A stretch of 64,000 nucleotides of DNA from contig PABP01000005.1 of the NCBI GenBank assembly GCA_002699585.1, positions 53,982 to 117,981 of the forward strand, read 5' to 3'. This stretch comes from Anaerolineaceae bacterium (GTDB lineage: Bacteria > Chloroflexota > Anaerolineae > Aggregatilineales > Phototrophicaceae). Positions 16,774-26,593 of this stretch are shown here, one piece after another; position 1 is the first letter of the stretch, and every line of letters starts with the position of its first letter. Under the pieces are notes generated by a model. It searched no databases, had not been told where the DNA came from, and worked only from the letters and a program-made list of their open reading frames with translations. The position numbers and the translations under genes are program-made.

Positions 16774-18024
16774 ATGACTCACTTTCAGGAACCCCCTGTC
16801 GATCCCCTGGAAGATACCAATCCATCGATGGTCATGCGCCCCGTAGAGGAACCGCAACGCCAGGGTAGTGCTTTCGGCTGGGTGATATTACTGGGTGCGC
16901 TCTTGTTGACTCTGGCCGCGGTGGTGGTCCTGCTGCTGCCCCATGACGACACAAGCGTGCCGGATGTCGCTAATCTGCCGACCCAGGCCAATGAGCCAAC
17001 CGTCGCTCCGACAGAGGATATGCCAACTGTCCAAGCGGAACCGACACTCGCCCAGGACACGGCTGATGTCCCGCTGTTGCAAGCCAATATGGATGCTATC
17101 CCGACTATCAGCGCTGAGCGTATCAATACCTTGCTACAACAACCACTGGAACGCGATTATGGCGCACTGCCCAAGTACGATCCTTTTACCACGATTCCGC
17201 AGCGGCAGCGTACGGAATTCCTGGAATATACGGTTGTACAGGGTGACACGGTCTTCGATATCGCCCAGCGCTACGGCCTGGCTGAGGAAAGCATCGCCTG
17301 GTGTAATGGCAAGCTGACGTTCAACATTCGACCGGGAGATGTATTACGAATCCCGCCGATGGATGGCGCTTGTTACAAAGTGCTGGGTACACGCAACCAG
17401 AGCGTTGCCGACGTCGCTAACGAGTACAACGTCAGTGACCCCTATGAAATCATTGATTTCCCTGGCAACAACCTCTACGGTCAATCGCCGGAGTTCGTGC
17501 TGCAAAGTGGCTACGATCTATTTTTGCCCGGTGGCGAGGGGCCACTCATCACCTGGAACCCCGGTTCGACCATCGAAGAAAACAGCGATGGATCGTATAC
17601 GGTTTCCTTCGCTCAGGGACAATCGGGTAGCTGTGGCGCGGTGCAGGCGGCAGGTGGTACCTATTGGGGCAATCCGCTACCGAACGGCACCTGGGTACGC
17701 GGTTTCTTCAGCGGCCATACCGGCATCGACCTGTCAGCAGCTGTCGGCACGCCCATTTATGCGGCCAACGGTGGCCCGGTCCTCTTCAGCGGGACGAGCA
17801 ACTGGGGTTATGGCATCGCAGTCGTACTCGGGCACGGCCCCTTCTCTACGCTGTACGGCCATATGAGCCAACGTAATGTCAATTGTGGCCAAGTAGTTGG
17901 CACGGGCCAGGTCGTCGGATTGGTCGGCAGCACGGGCAACAGTTCCGGGCCGCACCTACACTTCGAGATTCGCTACAACGATGTGCCGCAGGACCCAACC
18001 CTAACAGCGGGTGTTGGCTGGTAA
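16774..18024 (+). CDS. Membrane-anchored LysM and M23 peptidase
   Basis: The 416-residue protein has a cytoplasmic N-terminus, one transmembrane helix (about 35-54) and a Pro/Thr/Glu-rich spacer. A LysM repeat (YTVVQGDTVFDIAQRYGL) is followed by a second LysM-like region. The C-terminal M23 metallopeptidase domain has the zinc motifs GHTGID and GPHLHFEIR plus the catalytic-type YGHMS. It should cleave peptidoglycan cross-links outside the membrane. The frame is open back to a GTG at 16675, with Met also at 16732 and 16738. The start at 16774 is preferred for the shortest polar tail and is not certain. Confidence 0.82.
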   Translation: MTHFQEPPVDPLEDTNPSMVMRPVEEPQRQGSAFGWVILLGALLLTLAAVVVLLLPHDDTSVPDVANLPTQANEPTVAPTEDMPTVQAEPTLAQDTADVPLLQANMDAIPTISAERINTLLQQPLERDYGALPKYDPFTTIPQRQRTEFLEYTVVQGDTVFDIAQRYGLAEESIAWCNGKLTFNIRPGDVLRIPPMDGACYKVLGTRNQSVADVANEYNVSDPYEIIDFPGNNLYGQSPEFVLQSGYDLFLPGGEGPLITWNPGSTIEENSDGSYTVSFAQGQSGSCGAVQAAGGTYWGNPLPNGTWVRGFFSGHTGIDLSAAVGTPIYAANGGPVLFSGTSNWGYGIAVVLGHGPFSTLYGHMSQRNVNCGQVVGTGQVVGLVGSTGNSSGPHLHFEIRYNDVPQDPTLTAGVGW

Positions 18025-18046
18025 GATTGGCTACTATATCAAACGA

Positions 18047-18073
18047 AAAGGACGCTCACGAGCGTCCTTTTTT
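18047..18073 (+). terminator. Rho-independent terminator after the M23 peptidase gene
   Basis: A stem GGACGCT/AGCGTCC with a CACG loop is followed by six T. It ends the LysM/M23 transcript. Confidence 0.85.
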
Positions 18074-18084
18074 GTTGAAATAAA

Positions 18085-18160
18085 ACCCACCCCTATATCC
18101 CTCCCCATGATGTGAGGAGACTTATGCCAGCTAACCTGTCGCTAGTAAAGGCATCTTTCC
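18085..18160 (+). repeat. Dispersed hairpin-rich repeat, copy 2 (degraded)
   Basis: This stretch begins ACCCACCCCTATATCC, continues CTCCCC..GAGGAGACTTATG, and reaches GGCATCTTTCC. It follows the order of the copies at 3585-3693 (minus strand) and 63824-63927, but the second hairpin arm is lost. Confidence 0.55.
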
Positions 18161-18209
18161 AAAATTAGGAGAAAACTGAGAATGGGAGTCTATCAAGCAG
18201 CACTCTCGC

Positions 18210-18617
18210 CTATTCGCCATCGACAAACTCGTAGCTGAATTCAATCGGGTAAGCATCCATGTGGCCGGCGATGTCGAAGCCGCCCGTGCCGCGCAGGCCA
18301 ACCAGTTCATCTGTACCGGAGCCAGGTACAATTTCCAGCGTTTCCTTGACGCCTATTTTATCAAATGTGCCAACATGCTTGATGGCGAAGCTGCCTTTTT
18401 TGCCAGCCAAGGCGCCTGTCACGCGCTGGAGGCCGACCACAGTGCCCGATTGATCGGGATTGTAGTACATGAGGTATTCAAGCTGGCTTTCGCCTTCGAT
18501 GTCGCCGCTGTAGGTGTAGGTGATAGTCGAATTGGTCATTTTGGCCCCATCCTCCAATTCCAGATAGGGTCTTTCGTCCCAGGTTTTGAGGGCAAATTGA
18601 GCTTTGGCAGTTTGCAT
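18210..18617 (-). CDS. DUF3224 family protein
   Basis: The 135-residue protein matches the DUF3224 pattern. It starts AKAQFALKTWDERPY, has the body YTYSGDIEGESQLEYLMYY, and ends LRGTGGFDIAGHMDAYPIEFSYEF. Members are small avidin-like beta barrels of unknown function, often close to regulators. The start at 18617 is preferred because AAGGA lies seven bases upstream; a Met five codons earlier has no such site. It is divergent from an AraC-family gene. Confidence 0.85.
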   Translation of the reverse strand: MQTAKAQFALKTWDERPYLELEDGAKMTNSTITYTYSGDIEGESQLEYLMYYNPDQSGTVVGLQRVTGALAGKKGSFAIKHVGTFDKIGVKETLEIVPGSGTDELVGLRGTGGFDIAGHMDAYPIEFSYEFVDGE

Positions 18618-18750
18618 GGGCCGTTCCTTCATGTGGTGTTCAGGTCAATATGCTAGTGTCAGGGTATCATTGAGGCAGGCAAACACATTGTAAAAATGCG
18701 ACAGTTTAGAATGTTTGTGCTATATTAACCATAGTAAGTCGAGGCCCTCA

Positions 18751-19596
18751 TTGGAAACAACCACCCGCACCAGTCGCGGCATTTTGAAGCCCCAATTAGC
18801 TGAGCAGCACTTCCGGCTCACTCGGCATGCGCCTGCCCCCGACCTGGCGGATGTCATTGATCGCTATTGGGTGATCGACTGGGATTTACGCGGCCAACCA
18901 CCCTATGAGCAATCGACAATTTCCTCGCCACATATCAACATGGTATTCGACCCGTACAAGACGGGCATTTTTGGTGTGGCAACCAAACGTTTCAACTACC
19001 TGCTCAAAGGCCAGGGACAGGTGTTCGCGGTCAAGTTCCATATCGGCGCGTTTTACCCTTTTATCCAATCACCTGTATCTGAGTTTACGGACAGCCTCAT
19101 CAGCCTGGGAAATGCCTTCGGTCAGGCGGGAGAAACGCTGCAAAAGCAGGTGATGGTTGCCAACGATGTGCATAGCAAAATCATGCTGGTGGAGGATTTT
19201 CTGCGTGGGCATCTGCCGCAGCCTGATGACAATGTTGCGCTGGTACAACAAATCATCACAGAGATTGAGCAGGATCGCAACCTGATGCGCGTTGAGGATC
19301 TGGCGCAGCGCATGGGGTACAGTCCACGCAGCTTGCAGCGACTCTTTCACCAGTACGTTGGAGCCAGCCCAAAATGGACGATCCGCCGCTATCGGCTGCA
19401 AGATGCCGCCGATCTGCTCGACCAGCGAACGCCGGATGATTGGGCGCGGCTCGCTGCTAACCTGGGCTATTTCGATCAGGCGCACTTTATCAAAGATTTC
19501 AAGGATTTGATTGGCGAGACACCCGCTGTTTATGCCGCTTCCACAGACGACGCCAGCCACTCAGATGCTGACCACACCAGGAGCAATGGATGCTGA
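18751..19596 (+). CDS. AraC family transcriptional regulator
   Basis: From a TTG at 18751, placed behind GAGG, the protein has 281 residues. The N-terminal domain (ADVIDRYWVIDWDLRG, then SSPHINMVFDP and GQVFAVKFHIGAFYPF) is of the DUF6597 type. The C-terminal half has the double helix-turn-helix of AraC proteins (VEDLAQRMGYSPRSLQRLF and LAANLGYFDQAHFIKDFK). A TTG further upstream at 18715 is also open. The stop codon overlaps the next start (ATGCTGA), so this regulator and the DUF5996 gene are coupled. Confidence 0.85.
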   Translation: METTTRTSRGILKPQLAEQHFRLTRHAPAPDLADVIDRYWVIDWDLRGQPPYEQSTISSPHINMVFDPYKTGIFGVATKRFNYLLKGQGQVFAVKFHIGAFYPFIQSPVSEFTDSLISLGNAFGQAGETLQKQVMVANDVHSKIMLVEDFLRGHLPQPDDNVALVQQIITEIEQDRNLMRVEDLAQRMGYSPRSLQRLFHQYVGASPKWTIRRYRLQDAADLLDQRTPDDWARLAANLGYFDQAHFIKDFKDLIGETPAVYAASTDDASHSDADHTRSNGC

Positions 19597-20450
19597 CCCT
19601 CCCCCAAACCAACTGGACATCGACTATTCGCGGGCTGCATCAGGTGGCCATGCTGCTGGCTCCGATCCATCGGGCGCTGCTTCCTAAACGCCCGAATTGG
19701 CTGCATCTGCCGCTGCATGTGCAGCCTACCGGCCTGCTCTCACAGGCGTTGCCCAACGGGGGACGTATCCTAATCGACTTCAAAGCCGGGTTCGTCAATT
19801 ACCAACGTAACAACGGCATTCAGGCCAGCTTTGCCTTTGCCAGTCACTCGCAGGCCAGCCTCATGCACGAGATATTGGCAGCCCTTCAACACGATGAGCT
19901 TGAGCACATCCTGGGCGATGCCAACGATGAGGCCTTGTTATCGACGCTGCTGCGTCATGTCCACACCAATGAAGGGCTGGCATCCCCCCTAAATGCTGAT
20001 GAGTTCAGCCAAGAGGAGCCACTCGCCATTGATCCAGACGTAGCGAATGCCTATGCCAATGTGTTGTATTCGGTCTTTACCGGGGTGGCCCGTTACCGAG
20101 CACGCTTGAGCGGGCATCTATCGCCGGTGGTGGTGTGGCCGGAACATTTTGATCTATCGACGTTGTGGTTCGCGTCGGGCGCCATGGACGAAAATCAGGC
20201 GCATATCAGCATCGGCTTCGCACCCTATAGCCCTGGCTATGAGCGGCCCTATCTGTATGCTTATGCCTATCCGTATCCACAGGATTTTGTGCCGCCAGCA
20301 GTACCGTCGCCCGCATTCTGGAACGCAGACGGCTGGCGCGGGGTGGTCGTGCCGTATGACGATATGGCCAGTCAAAACGAGGTCACAGCCTATGTCGAGC
20401 AGATGTGTATGGCATTGTTTGGCATTCTGCGAGAAGTATTGGAAACGTAA
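19590..20450 (+). CDS. DUF5996 family protein
   Basis: The 286-residue protein fits the DUF5996 pattern. It has an early WLHLPLHVQPTGL and a FKAGFVNYQRNNG strand. A late WPEHFDLSTLW is followed by ISIGFAPYSPGYERPYLYAYAYP, and AFWNADGWRGVVVPYD comes near the end. Its function is unknown. It overlaps the AraC gene by seven bases, which suggests that the regulator and this protein act together or share a signal. Downstream is a long-looped CAAGAGC/GCTCTTG inverted repeat before the convergent GNAT gene. Confidence 0.8.
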   Translation: MLTLPQTNWTSTIRGLHQVAMLLAPIHRALLPKRPNWLHLPLHVQPTGLLSQALPNGGRILIDFKAGFVNYQRNNGIQASFAFASHSQASLMHEILAALQHDELEHILGDANDEALLSTLLRHVHTNEGLASPLNADEFSQEEPLAIDPDVANAYANVLYSVFTGVARYRARLSGHLSPVVVWPEHFDLSTLWFASGAMDENQAHISIGFAPYSPGYERPYLYAYAYPYPQDFVPPAVPSPAFWNADGWRGVVVPYDDMASQNEVTAYVEQMCMALFGILREVLET

Positions 20451-20494
20451 TCAAAATACGCGGCAAGAGCATAATATATTGTGTCCCTACGGAT

Positions 20495-21058
20495 CTAGCT
20501 CTTGAAGTATGCTCCATGCTGGGCGAGGAACTCGTCGCGCGTCATACCGAATTGCAGCGAATCGTGATACACGCCATCGCTGTAGACGACTTGACGCAGG
20601 CGGCCTTCCAATGTAAAGCCAAGGCGCTCATGCAAGGCAATCGAGGGCTGGTTAAAACCATAAACCTCGACGTTGACCTTATGATAACGGCGCTCCTGAA
20701 AATAGTAACGTAGCAGCAACAAGATCGCCTCGGTCGCATAACCACGCCGCTGGTAATCCGGCAGCACAGCCAACCCATAACGGAACGTGCCATTGCGCAG
20801 GTCACAGTTATGTGAGTTGATCGTTCCGACCAGCTCGCCATCTAAATTTTCAATCTGGAAGCGAAATCGATCATTTTTCGGTTCATTGGTCGCTTCGGCC
20901 TGGGCCCAGGATTCTACCTGAGGCTTAGACGCAGGGAACGAAATCTCATAGCTAGCACGGGCGGCTTCGCTATCAAAATTCCACTGATAATGCGTCTGCC
21001 AATCACTCGGCTCGACAGCCCGCAGCCGAACACGCTGGCCCTCAAAGATATAGGTCAT
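20495..21058 (-). CDS. GNAT N-acetyltransferase, RimJ/RimL-like
   Basis: The 187-residue protein has the GNAT fold of the RimJ/RimL type. It opens VRLRAVEPSDWQTHYQW. The beta strand GELVGTINSHNCDLRNGTFRYGLAV (residues about 70-95) leads to the acetyl-CoA loop QRRGYATEA near 105. KVNVEVYGFNQPSIALHERLGF follows. It acetylates an amine from acetyl-CoA; the substrate may be a peptide N-terminus, an aminoglycoside or a small amine. Its gene is 35 bases downstream of the histidine kinase on the same strand. Confidence 0.88.
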   Translation of the reverse strand: MTYIFEGQRVRLRAVEPSDWQTHYQWNFDSEAARASYEISFPASKPQVESWAQAEATNEPKNDRFRFQIENLDGELVGTINSHNCDLRNGTFRYGLAVLPDYQRRGYATEAILLLLRYYFQERRYHKVNVEVYGFNQPSIALHERLGFTLEGRLRQVVYSDGVYHDSLQFGMTRDEFLAQHGAYFKS

Positions 21059-21093
21059 GATGGATGCCGCTCCTGTGGGGAAGCAAATAAGAA

Positions 21094-23637
21094 TTACTGG
21101 ATGATGCTGGATGAGGTCGCTGTTTCAGTCGGTATCTGTAACGGGATCAATGTAATGATGCGGTTGGGTTCACCCTCAGAGCTGGTCGCCATCATCGAGC
21201 CGCCATGCAAACGCACGATGGCATTGGCCAGCGCCATGCCCATACCCGTATCGACCTGATCGCCCAGACCGGGACGGGTGAATGGCTCGAAGATGGTTTC
21301 GAGCGTATCCTCGTCGATGGGGTCGCCGGTATCCTCAACCGTGATGCGCGCATAATCCAGGCCAATAAACAGCACCTTTTCCAGTTTAAAGACCACGGTT
21401 GTCTGGCGCTTGCTAAAGCTGATAGCATTGGTTAGCAATTTTTCCAACATGCGACTGAAGCGCTCGGCATCGACCTGGCCCATTATTTTTTCTTCGGGCA
21501 ACTGTGGGGCAATTTGGATAGCACGCTCGTTGGCAAAGTCACTCACACGCTCAATCACCACATTTACCAGATCACACAAGTCTACCCGACCGATTGCCAG
21601 ATGCAACGACCCTTTTTCAAAGCGGGTCAGGTCGAGCATGTCTTCTACCAGGTTGATGATATAGTTGTTGACGCGCTCCAGCACTTCCAGATGATGGGGC
21701 AACCGCTCCGGCTGTTTACGCACCATGTGCAAACGCAAAGCGAAGCTTGTCAGTGGATTGCGCAGTTCATGGGCAGCGTTGGTGATAAAGCGCATACGCT
21801 GTTCCTGCAAAGCAAGCTGTCGGCTGACATCACGCACGACACCCACCATGCGGATGCGCTCCGCACCGGGGCCGCCCACCAGCGTAAAGGTAATGTGCGC
21901 GGAAAATTCGGTGCCATCTTTACGACGAATACGGGCGACTTCAAGCTGGTCGTTGAGTTGGTCGTCTGTACTGCCTAAGAGTGCCGCAAAGGGATCGGCA
22001 TTGGCATCGACGGTAGTTTCAATATGGATTTTTTCTAGCTTTTCGCCAATGAGTTCTTCGGGACTATAACCAACGAGATTGCAAAGGCTCGGGTTAACGT
22101 ACTCGAAGCGGAAATCTTCAATATAGAAAATACCCTCGCCCGTCGCGTCCAGGATGGCGCGCAAGCGCTGCCGCTCCAGTTGCAGGTCGCGGATGTGCTT
22201 ATCAACCAGATACTCTAGGCGCATATTTTTCTGCTGCATCTGTTCGACCAGTTCAGCATTTTCCATCGAAATGGCCAACTGGCTACCTGTCGCCACCAGC
22301 AGTTCGATGTCATCGACTGTAAAATCTGGCTCTTGCGCCTGACGGATAGCCACCACAACGCCGTACTCACGAATATAGCCAGCAATGGCTTGGCGGCCAT
22401 CGGGCAACGTCAGCGTATGACCGGATTCCGCCAGGGGGATCGTCAGCAAATCGGCAGCAGTTCGTTTCTCATAATCTTTTAGTTTGTCAAGTAAGCCGAC
22501 ATAGTCTTCAAGAATTGTGTCAGAATCGCCCTCGCCAACCAGTACTTTCCGTTTGACCTGCGCGTCCATCAGATCATATGTCACCAAGAAGAGGGTGTCT
22601 GTCTCCAGGGACATGGCGATAATATTGAGGACTTCTTCCAGCGTCTCGTCAAGGTTTTCCGTATGGATAAGCAGTCGTGCAACCTGATAAAGCGCATCGG
22701 TTTTGATGAGCGTATCCAGCAAGACATCCTGCGTTTTCTCACGTTCCTGTAGTTCGTACGCCGCCCGTTCTTCCAACCAGACTGTCATCAGCCATTGGCT
22801 GCTCGCATGGGCGATGCTCTTCACCGTGTCGACATCCTGCTGCGTAAAATGATCGACCTCGCTGTGGTCCAGGTTGATGATGCCCACGACACGCTCATGG
22901 TACAGAATGGGAACGCCCATCCAGCTTGAAATATATTCCGTGCCTTTAAGGGCGACCCAGTGATCAATCTTGGATGTATCGTGAACGAGAATGGGTTGTT
23001 GGTAGGAGATTAGCTCTTGCTGCACGACCTTACTTGATAAGAAAGACTGGATGATCTGGGCGTTGACGCCTTCTGGATAGCCCCTTATAACAGCCAGATC
23101 GTAGTGGCTTTTGTCGACCATACAGATATTGGCACTGGTATACTCTACATGCTCCGCGAGGTAGTCCAGGATCACGTTGAGCATGCTGCTCATATCTGTT
23201 TTTTGCGAGAGCAGCATCCCCAGGCTATGTGTCATATCACCATTTTGAACGACACGCGAGAGACTGTTCGCCATCTCATCAGGGGGCGTGTGGGGCATTA
23301 AGGTAAGCAGCATTGCACTGCTGGCGCTGCCATCTGCACAGGACATTGGCCCGGCATTACACATATAGGAGCGGGGTGATCCGTGCGCGTACTGAAGCTC
23401 CACCAAAAAAGGCTGGACCTCAGAGTCTTCGTCTCTTAAGTCAGGGAAAGGGACCAACCCGGTCAGTAGAATCTCTTCGACCCGGATATCGGTTAAATCA
23501 TCCAGAGCATAGCCGCTTACATCCAGAAAAGCGCTATTCACCATCACAATATGGCCAGCATCAACCACAAGCAGTGGCGCAGCCACTGCATCAAGTAAGT
23601 CTTGCGAGATACTCAGAGCTGTCATGTGAGCTAGCAC
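21094..23637 (-). CDS. PAS-GAF-GAF-PAS sensor histidine kinase
   Basis: The 847-residue protein is soluble, with no membrane helix. In order it shows a PAS domain (about 7-120, LLVVDAGHIVMVNSAFLDVSGY), two GAF-like domains (about 150-295 and 320-465), a coiled-coil joint, and a second PAS domain (about 490-600, GIFYIEDFRFEYVNPSL). HisKA follows with phospho-acceptor AAHELRNPLTSF near 615. The HATPase has N-box LLTNAISF, then EDTGDPIDEDTLETIFEPF and DTGMGMALANAIV. It should sense a cytoplasmic cue or small ligand. No response regulator is adjacent. The start is GTG at 23637, with AGGA nearby, or the ATG four codons later. Confidence 0.9.
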   Translation of the reverse strand: MLAHMTALSISQDLLDAVAAPLLVVDAGHIVMVNSAFLDVSGYALDDLTDIRVEEILLTGLVPFPDLRDEDSEVQPFLVELQYAHGSPRSYMCNAGPMSCADGSASSAMLLTLMPHTPPDEMANSLSRVVQNGDMTHSLGMLLSQKTDMSSMLNVILDYLAEHVEYTSANICMVDKSHYDLAVIRGYPEGVNAQIIQSFLSSKVVQQELISYQQPILVHDTSKIDHWVALKGTEYISSWMGVPILYHERVVGIINLDHSEVDHFTQQDVDTVKSIAHASSQWLMTVWLEERAAYELQEREKTQDVLLDTLIKTDALYQVARLLIHTENLDETLEEVLNIIAMSLETDTLFLVTYDLMDAQVKRKVLVGEGDSDTILEDYVGLLDKLKDYEKRTAADLLTIPLAESGHTLTLPDGRQAIAGYIREYGVVVAIRQAQEPDFTVDDIELLVATGSQLAISMENAELVEQMQQKNMRLEYLVDKHIRDLQLERQRLRAILDATGEGIFYIEDFRFEYVNPSLCNLVGYSPEELIGEKLEKIHIETTVDANADPFAALLGSTDDQLNDQLEVARIRRKDGTEFSAHITFTLVGGPGAERIRMVGVVRDVSRQLALQEQRMRFITNAAHELRNPLTSFALRLHMVRKQPERLPHHLEVLERVNNYIINLVEDMLDLTRFEKGSLHLAIGRVDLCDLVNVVIERVSDFANERAIQIAPQLPEEKIMGQVDAERFSRMLEKLLTNAISFSKRQTTVVFKLEKVLFIGLDYARITVEDTGDPIDEDTLETIFEPFTRPGLGDQVDTGMGMALANAIVRLHGGSMMATSSEGEPNRIITLIPLQIPTETATSSSIIQ

Positions 23638-23781
23638 TACGTCCTACGTCTGGCTTACCTTAGCATACAGACATTCAAACCATTATTGCATTAAGAATGA
23701 CATCCTGAAAGCCACCAAATCATTAAGCCTATGTATACACTCATATACACAAACGGGGCTGCTCAGATCGAGCTATAGGTA

Positions 23782-23808
23782 CAAAAAGACCTGCTAATAA
23801 AGCAGCAG
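23782..23808 (-). terminator. Terminator of the lipid kinase transcript
   Basis: On the minus strand, CTGCT and AGCAG arms are followed by GTC and five T. A second compact TGTCGC/GCGACA hairpin lies just before it at about 23812-23826. Confidence 0.6.
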
Positions 23809-23831
23809 CCCTGTCGCCTGCGACAAGACGG

Positions 23832-24734
23832 TTATACAGTGGCGTCGTCTGTCACGATAACTTTCAAGGCGTTGACCAGTGTTTCGACCGTACAAGGCGT
23901 TTCGGCAGAGGGTTCTTCTTCGCCATCTGCGTAGATCTTCTGCGGCGGGTCGGCTTCAATATGGATGGTCTTGCCCTGCCAGCTTTGTAAAGGCACACTT
24001 TTCCGGTCACGCCCGCTGATGCTGCCCATAATACCCAAAACGGTCTTTAGGTCGGTATTGAGGACGTAAACATCGAGCTTGCCATCGTCAATGATAATTT
24101 CCGGGGCAAGGCGGATACCCAAAGCGCCGATGGCATTGCCATTACTAATCATACAGGCTGCGCCTTCAGTTTCAAACCGTTCACCGTCAATGGTCAGCAC
24201 ATATTTGGCATAATTCGGTTCGCGCATGGCCTGCACGGCACCGACGATGTAGGCCGTCACACCGAAGGTATCTTTCATTTCGCGGTTCACTTCTTCATGA
24301 AAACGCGCGATCACGCCAGACCCGACCCGCAACAAAAAATAGCGATCCCCAACCTTGCCCGCGTCGATATCGCGCGTTTTGTGCGGCTCACAGATGACAC
24401 GCAAGGCATCGGTCAGATTATTGGGCAGGCCAAGTTCGTCAGCCAGGGCATTGGCCGTACCTCCTGGCAAGACGCCCATTGGGACCCCTGTATTAATCAT
24501 ACCACCCGCAACATCGAGCTGCGTGCCATCGCCGCCGTACGACAAAACAGCGTCAACGCCTTTTTCAACAGCGGCCTTAGCCAGACGTGCGCCATCACCA
24601 GCAGCACGGGTAATCGATACATCCCAGTCGATGCCGTACTCGTTGAAGATGTCGTTGAGCGTATTGAGAATCGGCTCGTTATTGCCAGATGCTGGATTGA
24701 TAATGACCTGGACCCGCTGATAGGGTGTGCTCAA
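23832..24734 (-). CDS. Diacylglycerol/lipid kinase family protein
   Basis: The 300-residue protein belongs to the DAGK catalytic family (YegS/DgkB-like). It shows VQVIINPASGNNEP near the N-terminus, the ATP-binding SYGGDGTQLDVA near 65-76, and LPGGTANALADELG near 90. The C-terminal half is a beta sandwich. It should phosphorylate diacylglycerol or a related lipid at the membrane. The likely start is TTG at 24734, with GAGAGG seven bases upstream, and it overlaps the stop of the aminopeptidase gene by a few bases, which indicates coupling. Confidence 0.87.
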   Translation of the reverse strand: MSTPYQRVQVIINPASGNNEPILNTLNDIFNEYGIDWDVSITRAAGDGARLAKAAVEKGVDAVLSYGGDGTQLDVAGGMINTGVPMGVLPGGTANALADELGLPNNLTDALRVICEPHKTRDIDAGKVGDRYFLLRVGSGVIARFHEEVNREMKDTFGVTAYIVGAVQAMREPNYAKYVLTIDGERFETEGAACMISNGNAIGALGIRLAPEIIIDDGKLDVYVLNTDLKTVLGIMGSISGRDRKSVPLQSWQGKTIHIEADPPQKIYADGEEEPSAETPCTVETLVNALKVIVTDDATV

Positions 24735-25798
24735 AGTGTGGCCTCTCTAGAGACTATTTGTGGGGTGATGTCCATCAAAGCAGCCTGGACCAGCCTTAGC
24801 GAGTTGTCGTAATCGTCGCAGCGCAGTTGGGCGCGCGGCGCATGAATGTAACGGGCCGGCATCGAAATCACCATCGAGGGGATGCCCGCATTGCTCAGGT
24901 GGATGCGTCCGGCATCGGTACCACCACCCAGGGCCGTTTTAAGCTGGTGCGGAATTTCATGCTGCTCACCGACCTGGCGCAGGAAAGCAAGCAAATGCGG
25001 CGGGGCAATCATGCTGCGATCCATCACCGTGAAGACCGGCCCAAGACCCTGCTTACAGCCCGGATTGGGCGTATTGGCATCATCGGGATCAGCATCAGCC
25101 AGGGGGATGTCATGGGCGGTAGTCGTCTCTAAGACGATGGCCACATCCGGGTTCAGGCGTTGGGCAGCGATACGCGCCCCACGCAAGCCGATTTCTTCCT
25201 GTACCGTGAAAGCTGCCACAATATCGACCGGGTAAGGACCGCCGCGCAGCAGTTCAATCAATAGGGAGCACCCGGTGCGGTCGTCAAAGGCTTTGCCACG
25301 CATGACGTTGTCACCCACCATCGAAAATTCGCTGTCGAAGGTCACGCGCGTACCGCGTTTGGCTTTGCTTTCCGCGGCGCTTTTGCTGCTGACGCCAATG
25401 TCGATGCGCAAACTACTGAGCTTGGTGACGTTCTGGTCATGATTCTTGTGAATGGGCGTCCACAGGATAACACCGGGCATGCCATCCGGGCCGACGCGCA
25501 CGCGCAGCGCAGGCAGAATACGATCATCAACGCCACCGACATTGGTAAATTTGAGCAGGCCGTTGCTGTCGTGGCCCGTTACCATAAAGCCGATTTCGTC
25601 CATGTGGGCGGCGATCATCACGCGCAATTTTTGTTCGCCGGTGCCCTTCTTAAAGGCGGTCAGGTTGCCGATGGAATCAATGTGAATGTCGGTGACGTGC
25701 TCTTTGATCGCATTGAGCACGATCTTGCGCACCGCAGTTTCTTCCCCACTGACGCCAAAGGCTTCTGATAGGTTTTTGATGAGTTCAAGATCGGGCAT
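24731..25798 (-). CDS. M42 family metallo-aminopeptidase
   Basis: The 355-residue protein is an M42 (tetrahedral aminopeptidase or glutamyl aminopeptidase-like) enzyme with two metal ions. Visible motifs are AAHMDEIGFMV near 70 (metal His and Asp), GKAFDDRTGC near 175 (bridging Asp), VQEEIGLRGA near 207 (catalytic Glu pair), LETTTAHDIP, and a late GGGTDAGRIHLSNAGIPS with metal His. The family removes N-terminal residues from peptides. A paralogue lies at 27015-28091. Confidence 0.93.
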   Translation of the reverse strand: MPDLELIKNLSEAFGVSGEETAVRKIVLNAIKEHVTDIHIDSIGNLTAFKKGTGEQKLRVMIAAHMDEIGFMVTGHDSNGLLKFTNVGGVDDRILPALRVRVGPDGMPGVILWTPIHKNHDQNVTKLSSLRIDIGVSSKSAAESKAKRGTRVTFDSEFSMVGDNVMRGKAFDDRTGCSLLIELLRGGPYPVDIVAAFTVQEEIGLRGARIAAQRLNPDVAIVLETTTAHDIPLADADPDDANTPNPGCKQGLGPVFTVMDRSMIAPPHLLAFLRQVGEQHEIPHQLKTALGGGTDAGRIHLSNAGIPSMVISMPARYIHAPRAQLRCDDYDNSLRLVQAALMDITPQIVSREATL

Positions 25799-25860
25799 AA
25801 CAAACCGCCTCTAAGCTGCTGTTCTCAATAAAAACGTCGTATTTATCGCGCTGGTGCTCT

Positions 25861-26523
25861 TCACCAGTCAGGGATCAGGTCTTTCCCCTGACGGCGGCGT
25901 GCTTCCGCCCAGTAGGGACGGTTCAAATCGACGAAGTCCTCGTTATCGTGATGTTCCCGAAGCACACCACACAAAATTTCCTCGGCTTGGGCATAGTGCT
26001 GCTGCTTGAGCAAATAACGGGCATGCAGTACCCGCGCTGATAAATCATGGGCATCAATCTTCAGAGCGTACCGAATATCGCACCAGGCATCATCCAGCAT
26101 ATGCCGATTGATGAGACGCGAGCCACGCATCAGCCGCACCTGCAAATCATCCGGCACCCATTCCACCAGCAGGTTGATGTCCTCCATCGCTTCTTCTGGC
26201 TGGCCGTTGCCTTCTTTGGCATTGATGCGCAGCCGCAACGCACGGGTAACCAGGTCATTACGCCCCCCAGCCAATGCCATCGCGCATGTGAGGTCAGCGA
26301 TAGCTCCATCATGGTCGCCATGCATATGCCGAGAAAAGCCACGATCCATATAATAAACTGGGTTTTGGGGGTCGCGTTCAATGGCCAGGTTTAAGTCCCG
26401 CTCTGAAAGCACATAGCGCTCTTGCATGCGGTAACACAAAGCGCGCTCTGCGTACAGGTTGGCAACAGACTGATCTTTCTCAATCAGATCCGTCAAACGG
26501 GCAATTTCACGGTTAATTGGCAT
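25861..26523 (-). CDS. TPR-repeat protein
   Basis: The 220-residue protein is soluble and built of tetratricopeptide-like helix pairs, for example NLYAERALCYRMQERYVLSE, NPVYYMDRGFSRHMHGDHDGA and SARVLHARYLLKQQHYAQAE, covering most of its length. TPR arrays mediate protein contacts. It lies between two M42 peptidase genes on the same strand, with a small HEAT/zinc protein gene, and may be co-transcribed with them. No enzymatic motif is present. Confidence 0.75.
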   Translation of the reverse strand: MPINREIARLTDLIEKDQSVANLYAERALCYRMQERYVLSERDLNLAIERDPQNPVYYMDRGFSRHMHGDHDGAIADLTCAMALAGGRNDLVTRALRLRINAKEGNGQPEEAMEDINLLVEWVPDDLQVRLMRGSRLINRHMLDDAWCDIRYALKIDAHDLSARVLHARYLLKQQHYAQAEEILCGVLREHHDNEDFVDLNRPYWAEARRRQGKDLIPDW

Positions 26524-26593
26524 GGGGTGTTTGTCCGCCTTAGCGAAAACTCGTTGTCGTTATACTTGATTTTCTTATGATGTACCTGAAGAC